From Palsa-360 sp963719875 (GTDB lineage: Bacteria > Acidobacteriota > Terriglobia > Acidiferrales > UBA7541), in the NCBI GenBank assembly GCA_963719875.1, contig CAVRDJ010000002.1, forward strand, positions 434,001-498,000: DNA of 64,000 nt. Reading direction: 5' to 3'. The notes beneath the pieces are model-generated. The model was not told the DNA's origin. It saw only the letters and a program-made list of their open reading frames with translations, and did not search any database. This document shows, one piece after another, positions 1-7,841 of this stretch. Numbering within the stretch: the first letter of the stretch is position 1; every line of letters begins with the position of its first letter. A program made the translations under genes and the position numbers.

Positions 1-1240
1 CTGGCATGATGCCGGTGAAGACTCGACTTGAGGTCGAGGCCCATCCGAATCCCGTTCCTCGCAACAATGTGGGATAAACTTCAGCTGCGTAGCAGTACGA
101 GGCTGGTAGGACGAGTTCAATCGTAAACCCAAACAATAGCAGCCAAAATCGTGCGGACTTTGGGTCGTCAATCCGTAGGGTGAAAATGACGAGCGCGATG
201 CCGGCAAGTATGCCGGGCAAGACGATGACCAATTTTCGCCCGACTCGCTCGACCAGCAACGAGGCACACAATGTTCCCACGATGCCAGCGGCCGTAACCC
301 ACACTGTGAATGTATAGGCACGATACATCGGGTAGCCGCTGTTCACGAGGATGCTCGGGAGCCACGTGATGGCGCCAAGGTAGAGCACGAAATTGAAAGT
401 CAAGATGCTCCATACCGCCAGCGTCACGCGCCAGTTCCAAGTCCAGATGTCACTAAACTGGCGGAAGAACGTTAGAAATGGCGTCTGTGACTTCCCGATT
501 TCGGGCTCAGGCAGTATCCCTGCGCCGATATCGCCACCAGTACGCCGAACAAGATCAGCAATCACCGCATGGGCCTCGGCCACGCGGCCACGTCGCAGAA
601 GGTAGAGCGGAGATTCTGGTATGGCCGAAGCGGCCCAGAAAGCAAGCAGTGCCGGCAAAGCCATAATCAGTAAAAGCAGGCGCCAATTTTCGAAATGGAG
701 CAATAGAACCGCGATGAGACCATTCAACGTGCCCCCAAGCGGCCACCAAACATCTGTCGCAGTCAGCATGGTTCCACGTAGGGAGCGCGGCATGAACTCT
801 GCAATGATCGAGAACAGAACCGGAACGCAACCGCCAAGTCCGATTCCAGTAACGAAGCGAGTCCCCAGAAGCACTGCGTAATTGGGAGATGCGGCGCTCA
901 AAACGGAGCAGAACGAATAGATCAACAGCGTCCAAATGAATGCAGGCTTTCGGCCGACGATGTCGGCCATCGTCCCCCAAAAAAAAGATCCTATGCTCAT
1001 ACCGATTAACCCGATCGTGCCGAGCCATCCCAGCTGAGCGTTACTAAGATGCCAGCCAGAGCGTGCAAGGAGCGGGAGCAGATAGGTGGGTAGAAGAACG
1101 TTCCAGGCATCAAACATAAAGGCCAGGCCACAAATCAAAAAGATTACGCCCTGGACATTCCATCGAAACGGGAGCTCCTGAATGAGCTCATCGGCTCGCT
1201 TAGCAGTCGTTGTCCGGTCCCGTGTGCTTGCCGAGGGCAT
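1..1240 (-). CDS. MFS transporter, sugar-porter-like (3' end outside window)
   Basis: I read one open frame from an ATG at 1240 down to the left window edge, 413 codons with no stop. The product is hydrophobic with repeated membrane helices. After helix 2 it has the MFS loop motif (GTMADIVGRKPA), and later a second-half loop (LVERVGRK) and the EVYPT..RG..FG segment typical of sugar-porter/aromatic-acid MFS members. By family it is a proton-coupled inner-membrane importer of small organic substrates. The substrate cannot be told. The C-terminal helices lie outside the window. It is monocistronic here, with a 300 bp spacer upstream. Confidence 0.85.
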   Translation of the reverse strand, partial: MPSASTRDRTTTAKRADELIQELPFRWNVQGVIFLICGLAFMFDAWNVLLPTYLLPLLARSGWHLSNAQLGWLGTIGLIGMSIGSFFWGTMADIVGRKPAFIWTLLIYSFCSVLSAASPNYAVLLGTRFVTGIGLGGCVPVLFSIIAEFMPRSLRGTMLTATDVWWPLGGTLNGLIAVLLLHFENWRLLLLIMALPALLAFWAASAIPESPLYLLRRGRVAEAHAVIADLVRRTGGDIGAGILPEPEIGKSQTPFLTFFRQFSDIWTWNWRVTLAVWSILTFNFVLYLGAITWLPSILVNSGYPMYRAYTFTVWVTAAGIVGTLCASLLVERVGRKLVIVLPGILAGIALVIFTLRIDDPKSARFWLLLFGFTIELVLPASYCYAAEVYPTLLRGTGFGWASTSSRVFTGIMP

Positions 1241-1542
1241 TTGTGCGCCACCGCTCCACTTAACTACTTGTGTCTTCGCGCTTCCGAAATACTACGCGTG
1301 AATGGATCGTGGATTCTTATCATCACTAGCATACGGCGTCAACGCTGCTTAAGACACACTGCTCAATACACCTTGCCGAGTCTTGAGTGGGATAGCGCCA
1401 TTTGCCGCCAGACAGCTTGACGTATTTGTAGAGCGTGTATTTGGGTTTGGCCATGCAAATCCTCCGAAACGTAATACTGAGTTGCGGAGATTTCTTAGGA
1501 TTTGCTCTTAGGAAGGAACCTAAGCCATTGAAACTAAAAGAT
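1241..1542. other. Spacer between MFS gene and tRNA-Gln
   Basis: About 300 bp with no convincing gene. Short frames here are not supported by a ribosome site. It should hold the MFS promoter on the minus strand, but I could not pick out a confident -35/-10 pair. Confidence 0.4.
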
Positions 1543-1617
1543 TGGCTGGGAGGCCTGGACTCGAACCAGGATAGTCAGCTCCAGAGGCTGATGTACTACC
1601 GATTGTACGACCTCCCA
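1543..1617 (-). tRNA. tRNA-Gln (anticodon CTG)
   Basis: A 75 nt minus-strand cloverleaf. The acceptor stem is TGGGAGG/CCTCCCA with U1-A72 as usual for bacterial tRNA-Gln. It has U8, D-stem GTAC/GTAC, anticodon stem TCAGC/GCTGA with loop CTCTGGA (T33, anticodon CTG), and T-arm CCTGG-TTCGAGT-CCAGG. The discriminator is G73 and the 3' CCA is encoded at 1543-1545. All four stems pair without mismatch. Confidence 0.93.
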
Positions 1618-1784
1618 GCCGAGGGAGACGAAAGAAATGGGCCGTGGTGTGCCAGGAATTGTTCCCAGCCTCACGACCCAACTTCTTTACTTTAGACAGG
1701 AAAAGCAAATACGTCAACCGGGCTCCCGGGCCTGTACTTTCCTTACCTCGACGTGTTTCACGCATTCGAACTTGGGAGTTCTCA

Positions 1785-2047
1785 TTAGGAGGTCCGGCCT
1801 TCAGCGGACAATCAGCGACGCATGTACGAGCTCTTTAAGCACTGATGCTTCGGGAACAAAAGCCCACGAATGCGCAGGCCTTAACGTTGGGGCTGAAAAG
1901 TCTGTTAGAGAACTCGGTCTTGGTTCATGTAGCGCCCGCCTTCGGGCGGGCATCTGCTTGATTCCAAAGTGCCCGCCTAAAGGCGGGCGCGACAAAGACG
2001 TGCCAATTTTGAGTTCTCACACAGACTCTGAAGCCCCGACCTCCTAA
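1785..2047. repeat. Intergenic repeat, family B copy 1, with terminal inverted repeats
   Basis: The ends are inverted repeats: TTAGGAGGTCCGGCCTT at 1785-1801 and AAGCCCCGACCTCCTAA at 2031-2047, 15 of 17 positions pairing. Inside are two GC hairpins, GCCCGCC/GGCGGGC at 1934-1951 and at 1971-1988. The left end, including GGACAATCAGCG, recurs at 18984-19013. The structure resembles a non-autonomous miniature element. No coding capacity is seen. Confidence 0.6.
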
Positions 2048-2068
2048 CCGAACCGATTTTGGCGAGCA

Positions 2069-2085
2069 GACTTTTGCCCTTGAGA
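2069..2085. other. Candidate left attachment site
   Basis: GACTTTTGCCCTTGAG here matches GACTTTTGTCCTTGAG at 11648 just after the integrase gene. The match continues loosely (ATA versus CTA). It sits 22 bp past the end of repeat B1 and about 260 bp before the first element gene. A 15/16 match could still arise by chance. Confidence 0.35.
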
Positions 2086-2341
2086 TAAGAACAGGGGTTT
2101 TTGCGTCCCATCGCGCCACTTCTCACCTCTTCACGCCCGTTCGAGTCAAGCCTATTCTTCACACCTATTCCCGTGTCTTTGACTCTCCCGCGCGCGTGAA
2201 TAGGCGTGAACGGGCAAGCCTGGTGTGCACGAAACGCAAATCGACGTGATTCGCTGCAATGTTAGAGAACAGGGCGTTTTCTGTTAGACGTCGGAGAAAG
2301 CACGAGCGTGGCTTGCTGCAACGATGTGTTGAGCACGTGGA

Positions 2342-2977
2342 TCAACTCGTTTTCTCTGTGAGATCGAATGTGACACCCAGGGATAGCACGTAGGCCAAAA
2401 CAAGGACCCCCACGACGACGCCCATGGGGCCGTCCCAAGCATTGGGTTCGTCGGTCAATAACACGACTAGAACCCAAAACGGAAAGGCGGTGACAGCGGC
2501 AACACAGAGTGTCCGACGTATGGTGCGCGCGATTCTTCTGTGTGACGGTTTAGGGTTCCAAATCGTGTTTGCTGCGCCCACGATTGTCAGGTAGGCCACA
2601 ACAAGAACCCCCATGACGGAGCCGGTAACGAGCCGAAACTTTCGGTCGTCGGACCAGGACATGACTAGAAGAAAAAACGCCCCTGCGGCGACAGCGGCGA
2701 AAGCGGCGCGACCGAGTGTCCCACCTATGATGTGTCCGATTTTTTCACGTGAGGGTTTAGTGTGGATCCAAGAGTCGATTCTGTCGACTACCACCTTGAG
2801 TAATCCAAGACCTCCGATGAAGATTACCCAAAACTTTGCCATGGGATAGTGCCACAACACATAGAGGCCAGCAGCAGCCAATCCTCCTACGAAGAGGAGT
2901 CCTAGTGCAGATTGCCAGTGCTTAAATAAGAGCAACCCGAGCGCAACGCCGAGTGCAATCTCTAGGATTAAAATCAC
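2342..2977 (-). CDS. Polytopic membrane protein with internal duplication
   Basis: A 211-residue hydrophobic protein with about six membrane helices. Two halves align: each has a KPS(R/H)..I...I..TL segment, a helix, a short polar loop and a helix ending in G(V)LV(V/L)AY(L/V). This points to an internal tandem duplication around residues 93-150 and 145-205. It starts with GTG, overlapping the stop of the upstream HEPN-like gene by four bases (GTGA), so the two are probably translationally coupled. I do not recognise the family. The pairing suggests a membrane effector or anchor for its partner. Confidence 0.7.
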   Translation of the reverse strand: MILILEIALGVALGLLLFKHWQSALGLLFVGGLAAAGLYVLWHYPMAKFWVIFIGGLGLLKVVVDRIDSWIHTKPSREKIGHIIGGTLGRAAFAAVAAGAFFLLVMSWSDDRKFRLVTGSVMGVLVVAYLTIVGAANTIWNPKPSHRRIARTIRRTLCVAAVTAFPFWVLVVLLTDEPNAWDGPMGVVVGVLVLAYVLSLGVTFDLTEKTS

Positions 2978-3513
2978 TTGACCTCCGCCAGATAGCGAAG
3001 CAAGCGTTTGATGTCGTCCCGGTCGGAACTTGAGTAACCTCTGAGGCTGATCTCAAAGTCCTCATGCGCTGACTTCTGGAAGGGGCGGAGCTTGGGTGCG
3101 TCGATCGGGACAGGATAACGCCCATACCACTTGGCACTTTCGGTGAGACGGTAGAGAAGCGACTCCTCCTCCTTGGCCACCTCATCCAGCCCTGCATCAC
3201 GCATCAACTTGTACAGGTCGTGCGTCTTGAGTATCCCGGGGAGCTTTGAGCTTGATCCCAAAGCGTCAGCGAGGGCAGATCGCCTCTTCTCTACGATTCG
3301 TGCTTTCAGGAGATTCTCTAAAGCAAATGAGGAGAGCATGAAGTAGACGGCAACCGCGCCGTCATTCCACGAACCTGTTCTGACGTTTTGCCAGAACTCG
3401 TCGATTTTCGGCTCAAGTAGTACAGCGGCCTCAATGAGGGCGCGGGCAGAACTTTTCCAAGTCTGTGGATCGAGGAGCATCGCCTGAAACTTCTCGGAGT
3501 GGCCGGTGGGCAC
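2974..3513 (-). CDS. HEPN-like helical protein
   Basis: A 179-residue, mostly helical protein. The pattern is an N-terminal W..A..L..AA helix, then a helix containing ALENLLKA, then KTHDLYKLM and a later YRYPVP-like stretch. It resembles HEPN-fold proteins, several of which are RNases in toxin or phage-defence systems. A possible R-x6-H active-site motif (RPFQKSAH) lies near the C-terminus. I chose the GTG at 3513 because GGAGG lies 8 nt upstream; the frame itself is open further back to a TTG at 3585 that has no ribosome site. The gene overlaps the downstream membrane-protein gene. HEPN assignment is tentative. Confidence 0.55.
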   Translation of the reverse strand: MPTGHSEKFQAMLLDPQTWKSSARALIEAAVLLEPKIDEFWQNVRTGSWNDGAVAVYFMLSSFALENLLKARIVEKRRSALADALGSSSKLPGILKTHDLYKLMRDAGLDEVAKEEESLLYRLTESAKWYGRYPVPIDAPKLRPFQKSAHEDFEISLRGYSSSDRDDIKRLLRYLAEVK

Positions 3514-3878
3514 GATACTCGCCTCCGCGGTGAAAAATGGCCTACTGCCGCTGAAGAATACCGCATCCGCTGTGTGGACTTCCAAGCAAAATGGGCCGGT
3601 CCCGCATGATAAGGAATCACGTGCGCAGGTAGCGGTCTGTGTGTTGAATCACGTGACGCAGTTCTGCCTGCAAAGATAGTATGAATAAGTCGTTGACATT
3701 TGCGTTTTGCCGGGACTACGATCTTTGCGTTGTAGCTGAATCACCCTCTCCTTTGGGGTTGTGAACGAGCAAAGGTACTTTTTTGATGTGTAGTTGTCTT
3801 CGGTTCGCCCTTTTCCCTTTCATCTCAACTTGTAGCCTACGTGCAGGCGGATTCGCGCCTGCCGGAACGGAGTGTGCC
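3514..3878. other. Divergent promoter region of the element
   Basis: A 365 bp spacer between the divergent HEPN-like and HTH genes. It contains two copies of GAATCACGTG (3614-3623 and 3646-3655) and a sigma-70-like promoter reading right. No further gene is supported. Confidence 0.5.
3693..3722 (+). promoter_or_regulatory. Sigma-70-type promoter for the HTH gene at 3879
   Basis: TTGACA at 3693-3698 is a perfect -35 box. It is followed by an 18 bp spacer and TACGAT at 3717-3722 (4/6 to TATAAT). This would give a leader of about 150 nt before the HTH gene. Confidence 0.5.
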
Positions 3879-4187
3879 ATGGGAGCAGAAACACCGCGCC
3901 TGCGCGTGAAGCGCGTCCTTCGCGAGCATGACGTGTCGCAAAGCTGCCTCGCGACGATGGCCGAGTTGAACCCGGGCGTGCTCTCGAAGATTCTGACCGG
4001 ACAGTTGACGGCGCGTTCGCACGTCATGGGCCGGATCGAGCACGTCTGCGATTTCATCGAGACGCTTGCCGCCGAAGCCAAGCCGTTGCCGCTGTGCTTT
4101 CACACGTACGAGCGGATCAAGCCGCTGTGGGATGCGTTCCCGCACCGCGGGAAACGTCCCTACAAACTGAGAAGCGAGGCGGCGTAG
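3879..4187 (+). CDS. Small helix-turn-helix DNA-binding protein
   Basis: 102 residues. The N-terminal segment LKVLREHDVSQ...A.MAELNPGVLSKILTGQ type is a lambda-repressor-like HTH (residues about 8-40), followed by a short helical tail. I chose the ATG at 3879, where GGAG lies about 8 nt upstream; the frame is open further back but that part has low-quality sequence. It is probably a regulator of the element, being the first gene of the rightward block and followed at once by a terminator. Confidence 0.7.
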   Translation: MGAETPRLRVKRVLREHDVSQSCLATMAELNPGVLSKILTGQLTARSHVMGRIEHVCDFIETLAAEAKPLPLCFHTYERIKPLWDAFPHRGKRPYKLRSEAA

Positions 4188-4223
4188 AGAGACCGGCGCC
4201 GCACGGATCAACAGCAGTGAACC

Positions 4224-4249
4224 AGCCCGCGTAGATCGCGGGCTTTTTT
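4224..4249 (+). terminator. Rho-independent terminator after the HTH gene
   Basis: A perfect 8 bp stem, AGCCCGCG/CGCGGGCT, with a five-base loop, is followed by a run of six T. It ends transcription of the HTH gene, so the genes to the right need their own promoter. Confidence 0.85.
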
Positions 4250-4331
4250 GTTGGCCAAATATTCCTGCGCGGGAACTCAGGGCGAGCGATGCGCAGCAGC
4301 AAGTTGATTCGGAAGTGTGCTGGGAAAAAAT

Positions 4332-4359
4332 CCGCGCTGGGAGGTGAGGCCCAGCGCGG
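4332..4359. other. Strong hairpin of unknown role
   Basis: A perfect 10 bp stem, CCGCGCTGGG/CCCAGCGCGG, with an 8-base loop and no T-run. It lies in a 370 bp stretch (4196-4566) with no certain gene. It might be an RNA structure in a leader or a processing site. Confidence 0.5.
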
Positions 4360-4385
4360 CAAGTTCAATCGGTAAGGAGACCGTG

Positions 4386-4580
4386 TTGACGATCCCCTTC
4401 GGCGTGACGGCTCACGCGCATGAAAAGAATATTCCTACACGCACGTGCCGTCAAGCCAAAAAAAGGGAATCGCAACTCCGGTCCGAGTGTTGGACCTCTG
4501 CCCCGCCACCGAGTCCATCGGGATGTGCCGGGCGGATGGTTGTGATTCACCTTGAGGAAGGGTTGCGTGACGGCAAATGA
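4386..4580 (+). CDS. Possible small protein, element region
   Basis: A 64-residue frame starting at TTG 4386 (or GTG 4383), with AAGGAG 4374-4379 just upstream. It overlaps the start of the next small gene by 14 nt, which would allow coupling. The sequence has no recognisable domain and its composition is not clearly protein-like. It is listed only because of the ribosome site and the overlap. Confidence 0.25.
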   Translation: MTIPFGVTAHAHEKNIPTRTCRQAKKRESQLRSECWTSAPPPSPSGCAGRMVVIHLEEGLRDGK

Positions 4581-4758
4581 GATCATCCAGAAATGGTTCC
4601 CGGGCTACGGGCAGGTAGTGCGAACTCAATTCGCGGGGCCGCGTGCACAAGCGGTCTTGATCCTGCACTCGACGAGTGATCGTCGTTTCACCCGACACGT
4701 CCCGGTCCAAGATGACGGAACAGGCGCGCTCCGATGCGCCGTCCAAAATCTCAAGTAA
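4567..4758 (+). CDS. Small hypothetical protein (63 aa)
   Basis: Starts at GTG 4567, with GAGGAAGGG a few bases upstream, a strong ribosome site. The product (TANEIIQKWFPGYGQ... start) has a helix followed by a probable beta-rich part. No family recognised. It lies between the HTH regulator and the GIY-YIG gene and runs the same way, so it is probably part of the element's rightward operon. Confidence 0.45.
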   Translation: MTANEIIQKWFPGYGQVVRTQFAGPRAQAVLILHSTSDRRFTRHVPVQDDGTGALRCAVQNLK

Positions 4759-5005
4759 AGCCGCTCACCTGCTTTTCCCTCTCGTACGCCCGGGAACTCT
4801 CTTGGGGAGCTGCAGAACCTAAACCCTAAGAGAGATATTCCGGAGCAGGGAGTCGGAGTCTGTCTGAACGCCTCGAAAAGGGCGCATCCTGGTCATGGGA
4901 AGCGAATTGCAGCGCTTCAGGTGGAGCGCACGTCCTGTGGAAAAACGTGGGGAATCGGAGCGCGAAAAACCTCGGCCAAATACGGGTATGGGAGGGTCAG
5001 AAAAG

Positions 5006-5506
5006 ATGGCATCGCAACGGCTCATTCGGTTCGTTGAGAACGTGGCCCGCGGGTTGAGCGATGCTGCTGCGGCGCGCGCGGCCGGCTACGCGGAGAGCGT
5101 CGCGCGGGACACGAAGCGGCTTTTGTGGTCCCAGCCCGAAGCCGCGCGAATTTACCGCGAGGCGCAAAAGCGGCATGGGCGTCCGATGTTCATCCCTCCC
5201 GCTTCCGCGCGCGCCCCGAAGCCGTTGCAGACCTACTTCGTTCGTGACAGCAGTGGGAGAGTGAAGATCGGGAAGAGCAGCAATCCGGTGACGCGTCTGA
5301 TGTCGCTCCGGCGCGGATCGGCGGAGCAGTTGACGCTCGTGCGCGTGGTGGACGGAGATTATGAGCAGCAGTTCCACATCCGCTTCGCGGAATACAAGAT
5401 CAAAGGCGATTGGTTTGTTGAGACCGGACGCCTCAAAGAGTTCCTGGCCGACGAACAAAACGGAAAGGATCCGGCGAACCCCGTTGCCGCCAGCGCAACA
5501 CCATGA
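5006..5506 (+). CDS. TerS-like HTH fused to T5orf172/GIY-YIG domain
   Basis: 166 residues from ATG 5006, which has GGGAGGG 9 nt upstream; the frame is open back to 4895. Residues about 3-55 (FVE...G.S.AAAARAAGY....AR....LL..P) match the pattern of the N-terminal HTH of phage small terminases. Residues about 75-135 (YFVRDSSGRVKIG, then RL..L..G, then H.RFAEYKIKGDWF) match the T5orf172/Mug113 branch of the GIY-YIG superfamily. It precedes the excisionase-like gene by 10 nt. By family the C-terminal half may be a nuclease. The TerS resemblance is a pattern match only. Confidence 0.65.
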   Translation: MASQRLIRFVENVARGLSDAAAARAAGYAESVARDTKRLLWSQPEAARIYREAQKRHGRPMFIPPASARAPKPLQTYFVRDSSGRVKIGKSSNPVTRLMSLRRGSAEQLTLVRVVDGDYEQQFHIRFAEYKIKGDWFVETGRLKEFLADEQNGKDPANPVAASATP

Positions 5507-5516
5507 GGGAGATGGC

Positions 5517-5858
5517 ATGAACGATGACACGGATGTTCTCACGCTCGAAGAAGTGGCGCGGATGTTGAAGATGCGCCCATCGTCGGTGTACAGGCTCACG
5601 GCGGCGCGGGCAATCCCGCACGTGAAGATCAAACGCCGGGTGTGGTTTTCACGTCGCGCCGTCCTAGCGTGGTGGGACACCAAGAACGTGCCTATGCGTG
5701 AGAGTGACGTTTCCGAGGGTCAAGAGTCACGCCCGAGTGCCCCGGAAAACGCTTTCCGGGGCTCTAGGGCGCAAGAACTTCCCCCGGTAGGGCTTGAATC
5801 ACGCTCTCACAACGGCGCGGGCAAGACTTCTAGTAGCATACTAAGAAGTGACCCGTAA
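5517..5858 (+). CDS. Excisionase/AlpA-like HTH_17 DNA-binding protein
   Basis: 113 residues from ATG 5517, with GAGGGA 6 nt upstream. Residues about 7-55 (VLTLEEVARMLKMRPSSVYRL, then P..KI..R..F.R.AV..W) are a classical MerR-like excisionase fold (HTH_17) as in Xis and AlpA. The C-terminal half is polar and low in complexity. By family such proteins direct integrase toward excision or activate integrase transcription, fitting the tyrosine integrase at the other end. Confidence 0.8.
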   Translation: MNDDTDVLTLEEVARMLKMRPSSVYRLTAARAIPHVKIKRRVWFSRRAVLAWWDTKNVPMRESDVSEGQESRPSAPENAFRGSRAQELPPVGLESRSHNGAGKTSSSILRSDP

Positions 5859-6008
5859 CTCTTTGAAAACAAAGACACGTCTAACAAGGTCTCTAACACA
5901 AGCCCGTAAGCGCGTGCCAGTAAGTGACTCAAAGCAAAAGACTTAGGTAGAGATCGGGTAGCACGTCGAATACGCCCGAAACAGGGCTTTTCAAGGGGGA
6001 ATCACGTC

Positions 6009-6191
6009 ATGACGGACCGAAAAGAGCAGCACGGAGAGAAGGAAAGTACGCCAGACGCGACGAAGAAGACCGACGCGCCAGGCAAGCCGAGAGAGCCGTT
6101 CGTCGAGGTTTTGGAGTTTTATCCAGGCACGGTGGTGATCGAGGATGGCATCGATCATGACAGATGGTTCCATCCACTTCCACTTCGTTGA
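6009..6191 (+). CDS. Small acidic hypothetical protein (60 aa)
   Basis: ATG 6009, with AAGGGGG about 9 nt upstream. The first half is charged and likely disordered; the second half (FVEVLEFYPGTVVIEDGID type) is compact. No family recognised. A 150 bp spacer precedes it with a further GAATCACGTC motif at 5999-6008 directly before the start codon. Confidence 0.45.
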   Translation: MTDRKEQHGEKESTPDATKKTDAPGKPREPFVEVLEFYPGTVVIEDGIDHDRWFHPLPLR

Positions 6192-6355
6192 TCTTGGCCG
6201 CCTCCGCATGACTCCGCGTCGGGGCCAAGCGTGTACTGATCACGTCATCACCGACGCGGAACTTTGCTCTTCTGGCCCAGGTGTAAACGGGGGGATAGCG
6301 GGGGCCAGAGGATTCCTACTGCCCGCCAGCCCCTAGTTGGAGTCGCGGGATGTAC

Positions 6356-6407
6356 GGCGGCGTGGTGCGACCCTCGCCCCATAACGGTGAGCCTGAGCCA
6401 CGCCGCC
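6356..6407. other. Stem-loop in the capsid gene leader
   Basis: GGCGGCGTGG (6356-6365) pairs with CCACGCCGCC (6398-6407) across a 32-base loop, 65 bp before the capsid start codon. The 280 bp from 6192 to 6471 otherwise holds no gene I can support. The structure could affect capsid translation or mRNA stability. Confidence 0.45.
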
Positions 6408-6471
6408 ATCCTTTCTCGGGCGAACTGAACACCGAACGACGAAAAGTGCGAGGACACACTGGAGGAACTAT

Positions 6472-7617
6472 ATGGATACAGCAACTCTGAACCTGACGGA
6501 AGAACTGACGAGGAAACGGTTCGAACGGCAGGACCGCCGCAGGCCGGTGACCAAATCACAGGTCGCAACGGCGATTCGCATGGCGATGGCGCGAGTCGAA
6601 GCGCAGCGCGCTCTCGGCGAGAATCGGTTCAGCTTCGCCAGAGCGATCAACGGATTGTCTGCTCTCAAGCACAGCCCGATCGTTCCGGAGAACGCCGAGG
6701 CGGACGCCCAGTATGCCCGCGCTCTTTCCACCAGCGGGACGCCAGGCAGCTTCCTCGTGCCCGTGATCCAGGCCGAGGCGATCATCTCGCAGCTCGCGCA
6801 ATTCGCGACGGCGCGCGCGGCGGGCGCGCGCATTTGGCCCATGAGGGGACTGCAGGAAATGAACGTGCCGGCAGCGATCGCGGGCTCGCCACAGTTCATC
6901 TGGACGGCCCAGAACTCCAGACAAGTTCCGTCGGATCCAAACGCCACGCAGATCGCGTTCGACCTGAAGCTGTCGCAAGCCTTGATCTTGATGCCTGTGC
7001 AACTCTTCAGGGCGGCCGTCCCGCAGTGGGACGTCATCTTGGAAGACAGCTTCGCGCTCGGCTGTGCGGAGGCGGAGGACCAGGCGATGTTCGCCTCCGC
7101 GACGCAGGCGGGCGCGCCAGTGGCGCTGACGGCGGCGTCGGGAATCACCCTGCTCAACGCGGCCGGCGGCGCGGCATCGGGCGGCAACTTGGCGTATGGC
7201 GACCTGCTCGCCGTTCTGCAGAAGGCCGTGGATTTGAAAGTTCGCCCGCCTTTTGCGTGGTACATGAACGGCAGGACGTGGAATCGAATCTTGTCGATTA
7301 ACGACACGGCCTCGCGCCCGATCATCACGCCCGCGCCGGAAGGAATCGGTCCGCAGGTGGGTCATCTGCTCGGCTGGCCGGTCTTCGTCACCACCAGCAT
7401 TCCGACGAACGAGGCCGTGTCGTCGGGCACGAATCAGTCGCACATTGTCTTCACGAATCCGCGAGCAATCAACATCGCGGAATCGGGCGACGTGAGTTTG
7501 GAAGCCTCGACGGATTTCGCGCTGGAAAGTGCGGAGGTCGCCGTCCGCGTCGGCCATCGCGTCGACTTCGCGTATCAACCGAGTGCTAGCCTCATCGTGC
7601 TTCAAGGAATAAATTAA
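6472..7617 (+). CDS. HK97-fold phage major capsid protein
   Basis: 381 residues, start ATG 6472 with GGAGG 6 nt upstream. Residues 1-85 are charged and helical, like a delta (scaffolding) domain. The shell domain starts at about 90 (GTPGSFLVPVIQAE), followed by IWTAQNSRQVPSDP (E-loop/P-domain region), VQLFRAAVPQWDVILEDS, A..EDQAMFA (186-208), and a C-terminal GWPVFVTTSIP and VRVGHRVDF (301-365). This order is that of the phage_capsid family, and the length fits a capsid protein with its own delta domain rather than an encapsulin. No portal, protease or terminase gene is adjacent, which is unusual. It heads a tight run of four genes. Confidence 0.88.
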   Translation: MDTATLNLTEELTRKRFERQDRRRPVTKSQVATAIRMAMARVEAQRALGENRFSFARAINGLSALKHSPIVPENAEADAQYARALSTSGTPGSFLVPVIQAEAIISQLAQFATARAAGARIWPMRGLQEMNVPAAIAGSPQFIWTAQNSRQVPSDPNATQIAFDLKLSQALILMPVQLFRAAVPQWDVILEDSFALGCAEAEDQAMFASATQAGAPVALTAASGITLLNAAGGAASGGNLAYGDLLAVLQKAVDLKVRPPFAWYMNGRTWNRILSINDTASRPIITPAPEGIGPQVGHLLGWPVFVTTSIPTNEAVSSGTNQSHIVFTNPRAINIAESGDVSLEASTDFALESAEVAVRVGHRVDFAYQPSASLIVLQGIN

Positions 7618-7634
7618 CGAAATTAACGGAGGGC

Positions 7635-7841
7635 ATGCACTTGGTGCAATTGCTGCTCGAAGACGCGGAGGTGTGCGACTTCGACGAATACGTGTCGATA
7701 GGCATCGCCGTGCTCGGCGTCCTGCGCGAATTGCACGGCGTCGATCCAGCAACGGAGAAGTACCGCGACGGCCAACGCATCATCGCAGGGCTGGTCGCGC
7801 GGACGTTAAGAAAGGGGAATCAAAATGGAACCCGAAACTGA
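7635..7841 (+). CDS. Small protein after capsid gene
   Basis: 68 residues if ATG 7635 is used. CGGAGGG ends only 2 nt before that ATG, so the in-frame TTG at 7641 (8 nt spacing) may be the real start. Helical, acidic, with a DE.VSIGIAVLGVLRELHG core. It overlaps the next gene by 17 nt. No family recognised; in this position it may be a head-associated protein, but that is only from context. Confidence 0.5.
   Translation: MHLVQLLLEDAEVCDFDEYVSIGIAVLGVLRELHGVDPATEKYRDGQRIIAGLVARTLRKGNQNGTRN

Noticed and set aside
1543..1617. tRNA-Gln as the attachment site of the element
   Set aside because: The element lies on the 5' side of the tRNA, and no copy of the tRNA 3' end is seen near the integrase.
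6157..6336. Possible 59-residue protein before the capsid gene
   Set aside because: It overlaps the 60-residue gene, its nearest GAGG is 14 nt away, and its composition is not protein-like.
6472..7617. Encapsulin instead of a phage capsid
   Set aside because: Length, the charged N-terminal delta-like region and neighbouring integrase and excisionase-like genes fit a phage capsid; no cargo protein such as a DyP peroxidase or ferritin-like gene is near.
6556..7752. Long open frame (398 codons) on the minus strand across the capsid gene
   Set aside because: It is the antisense of the capsid gene, rich in Arg, with no domain or ribosome site; high GC makes such frames common.
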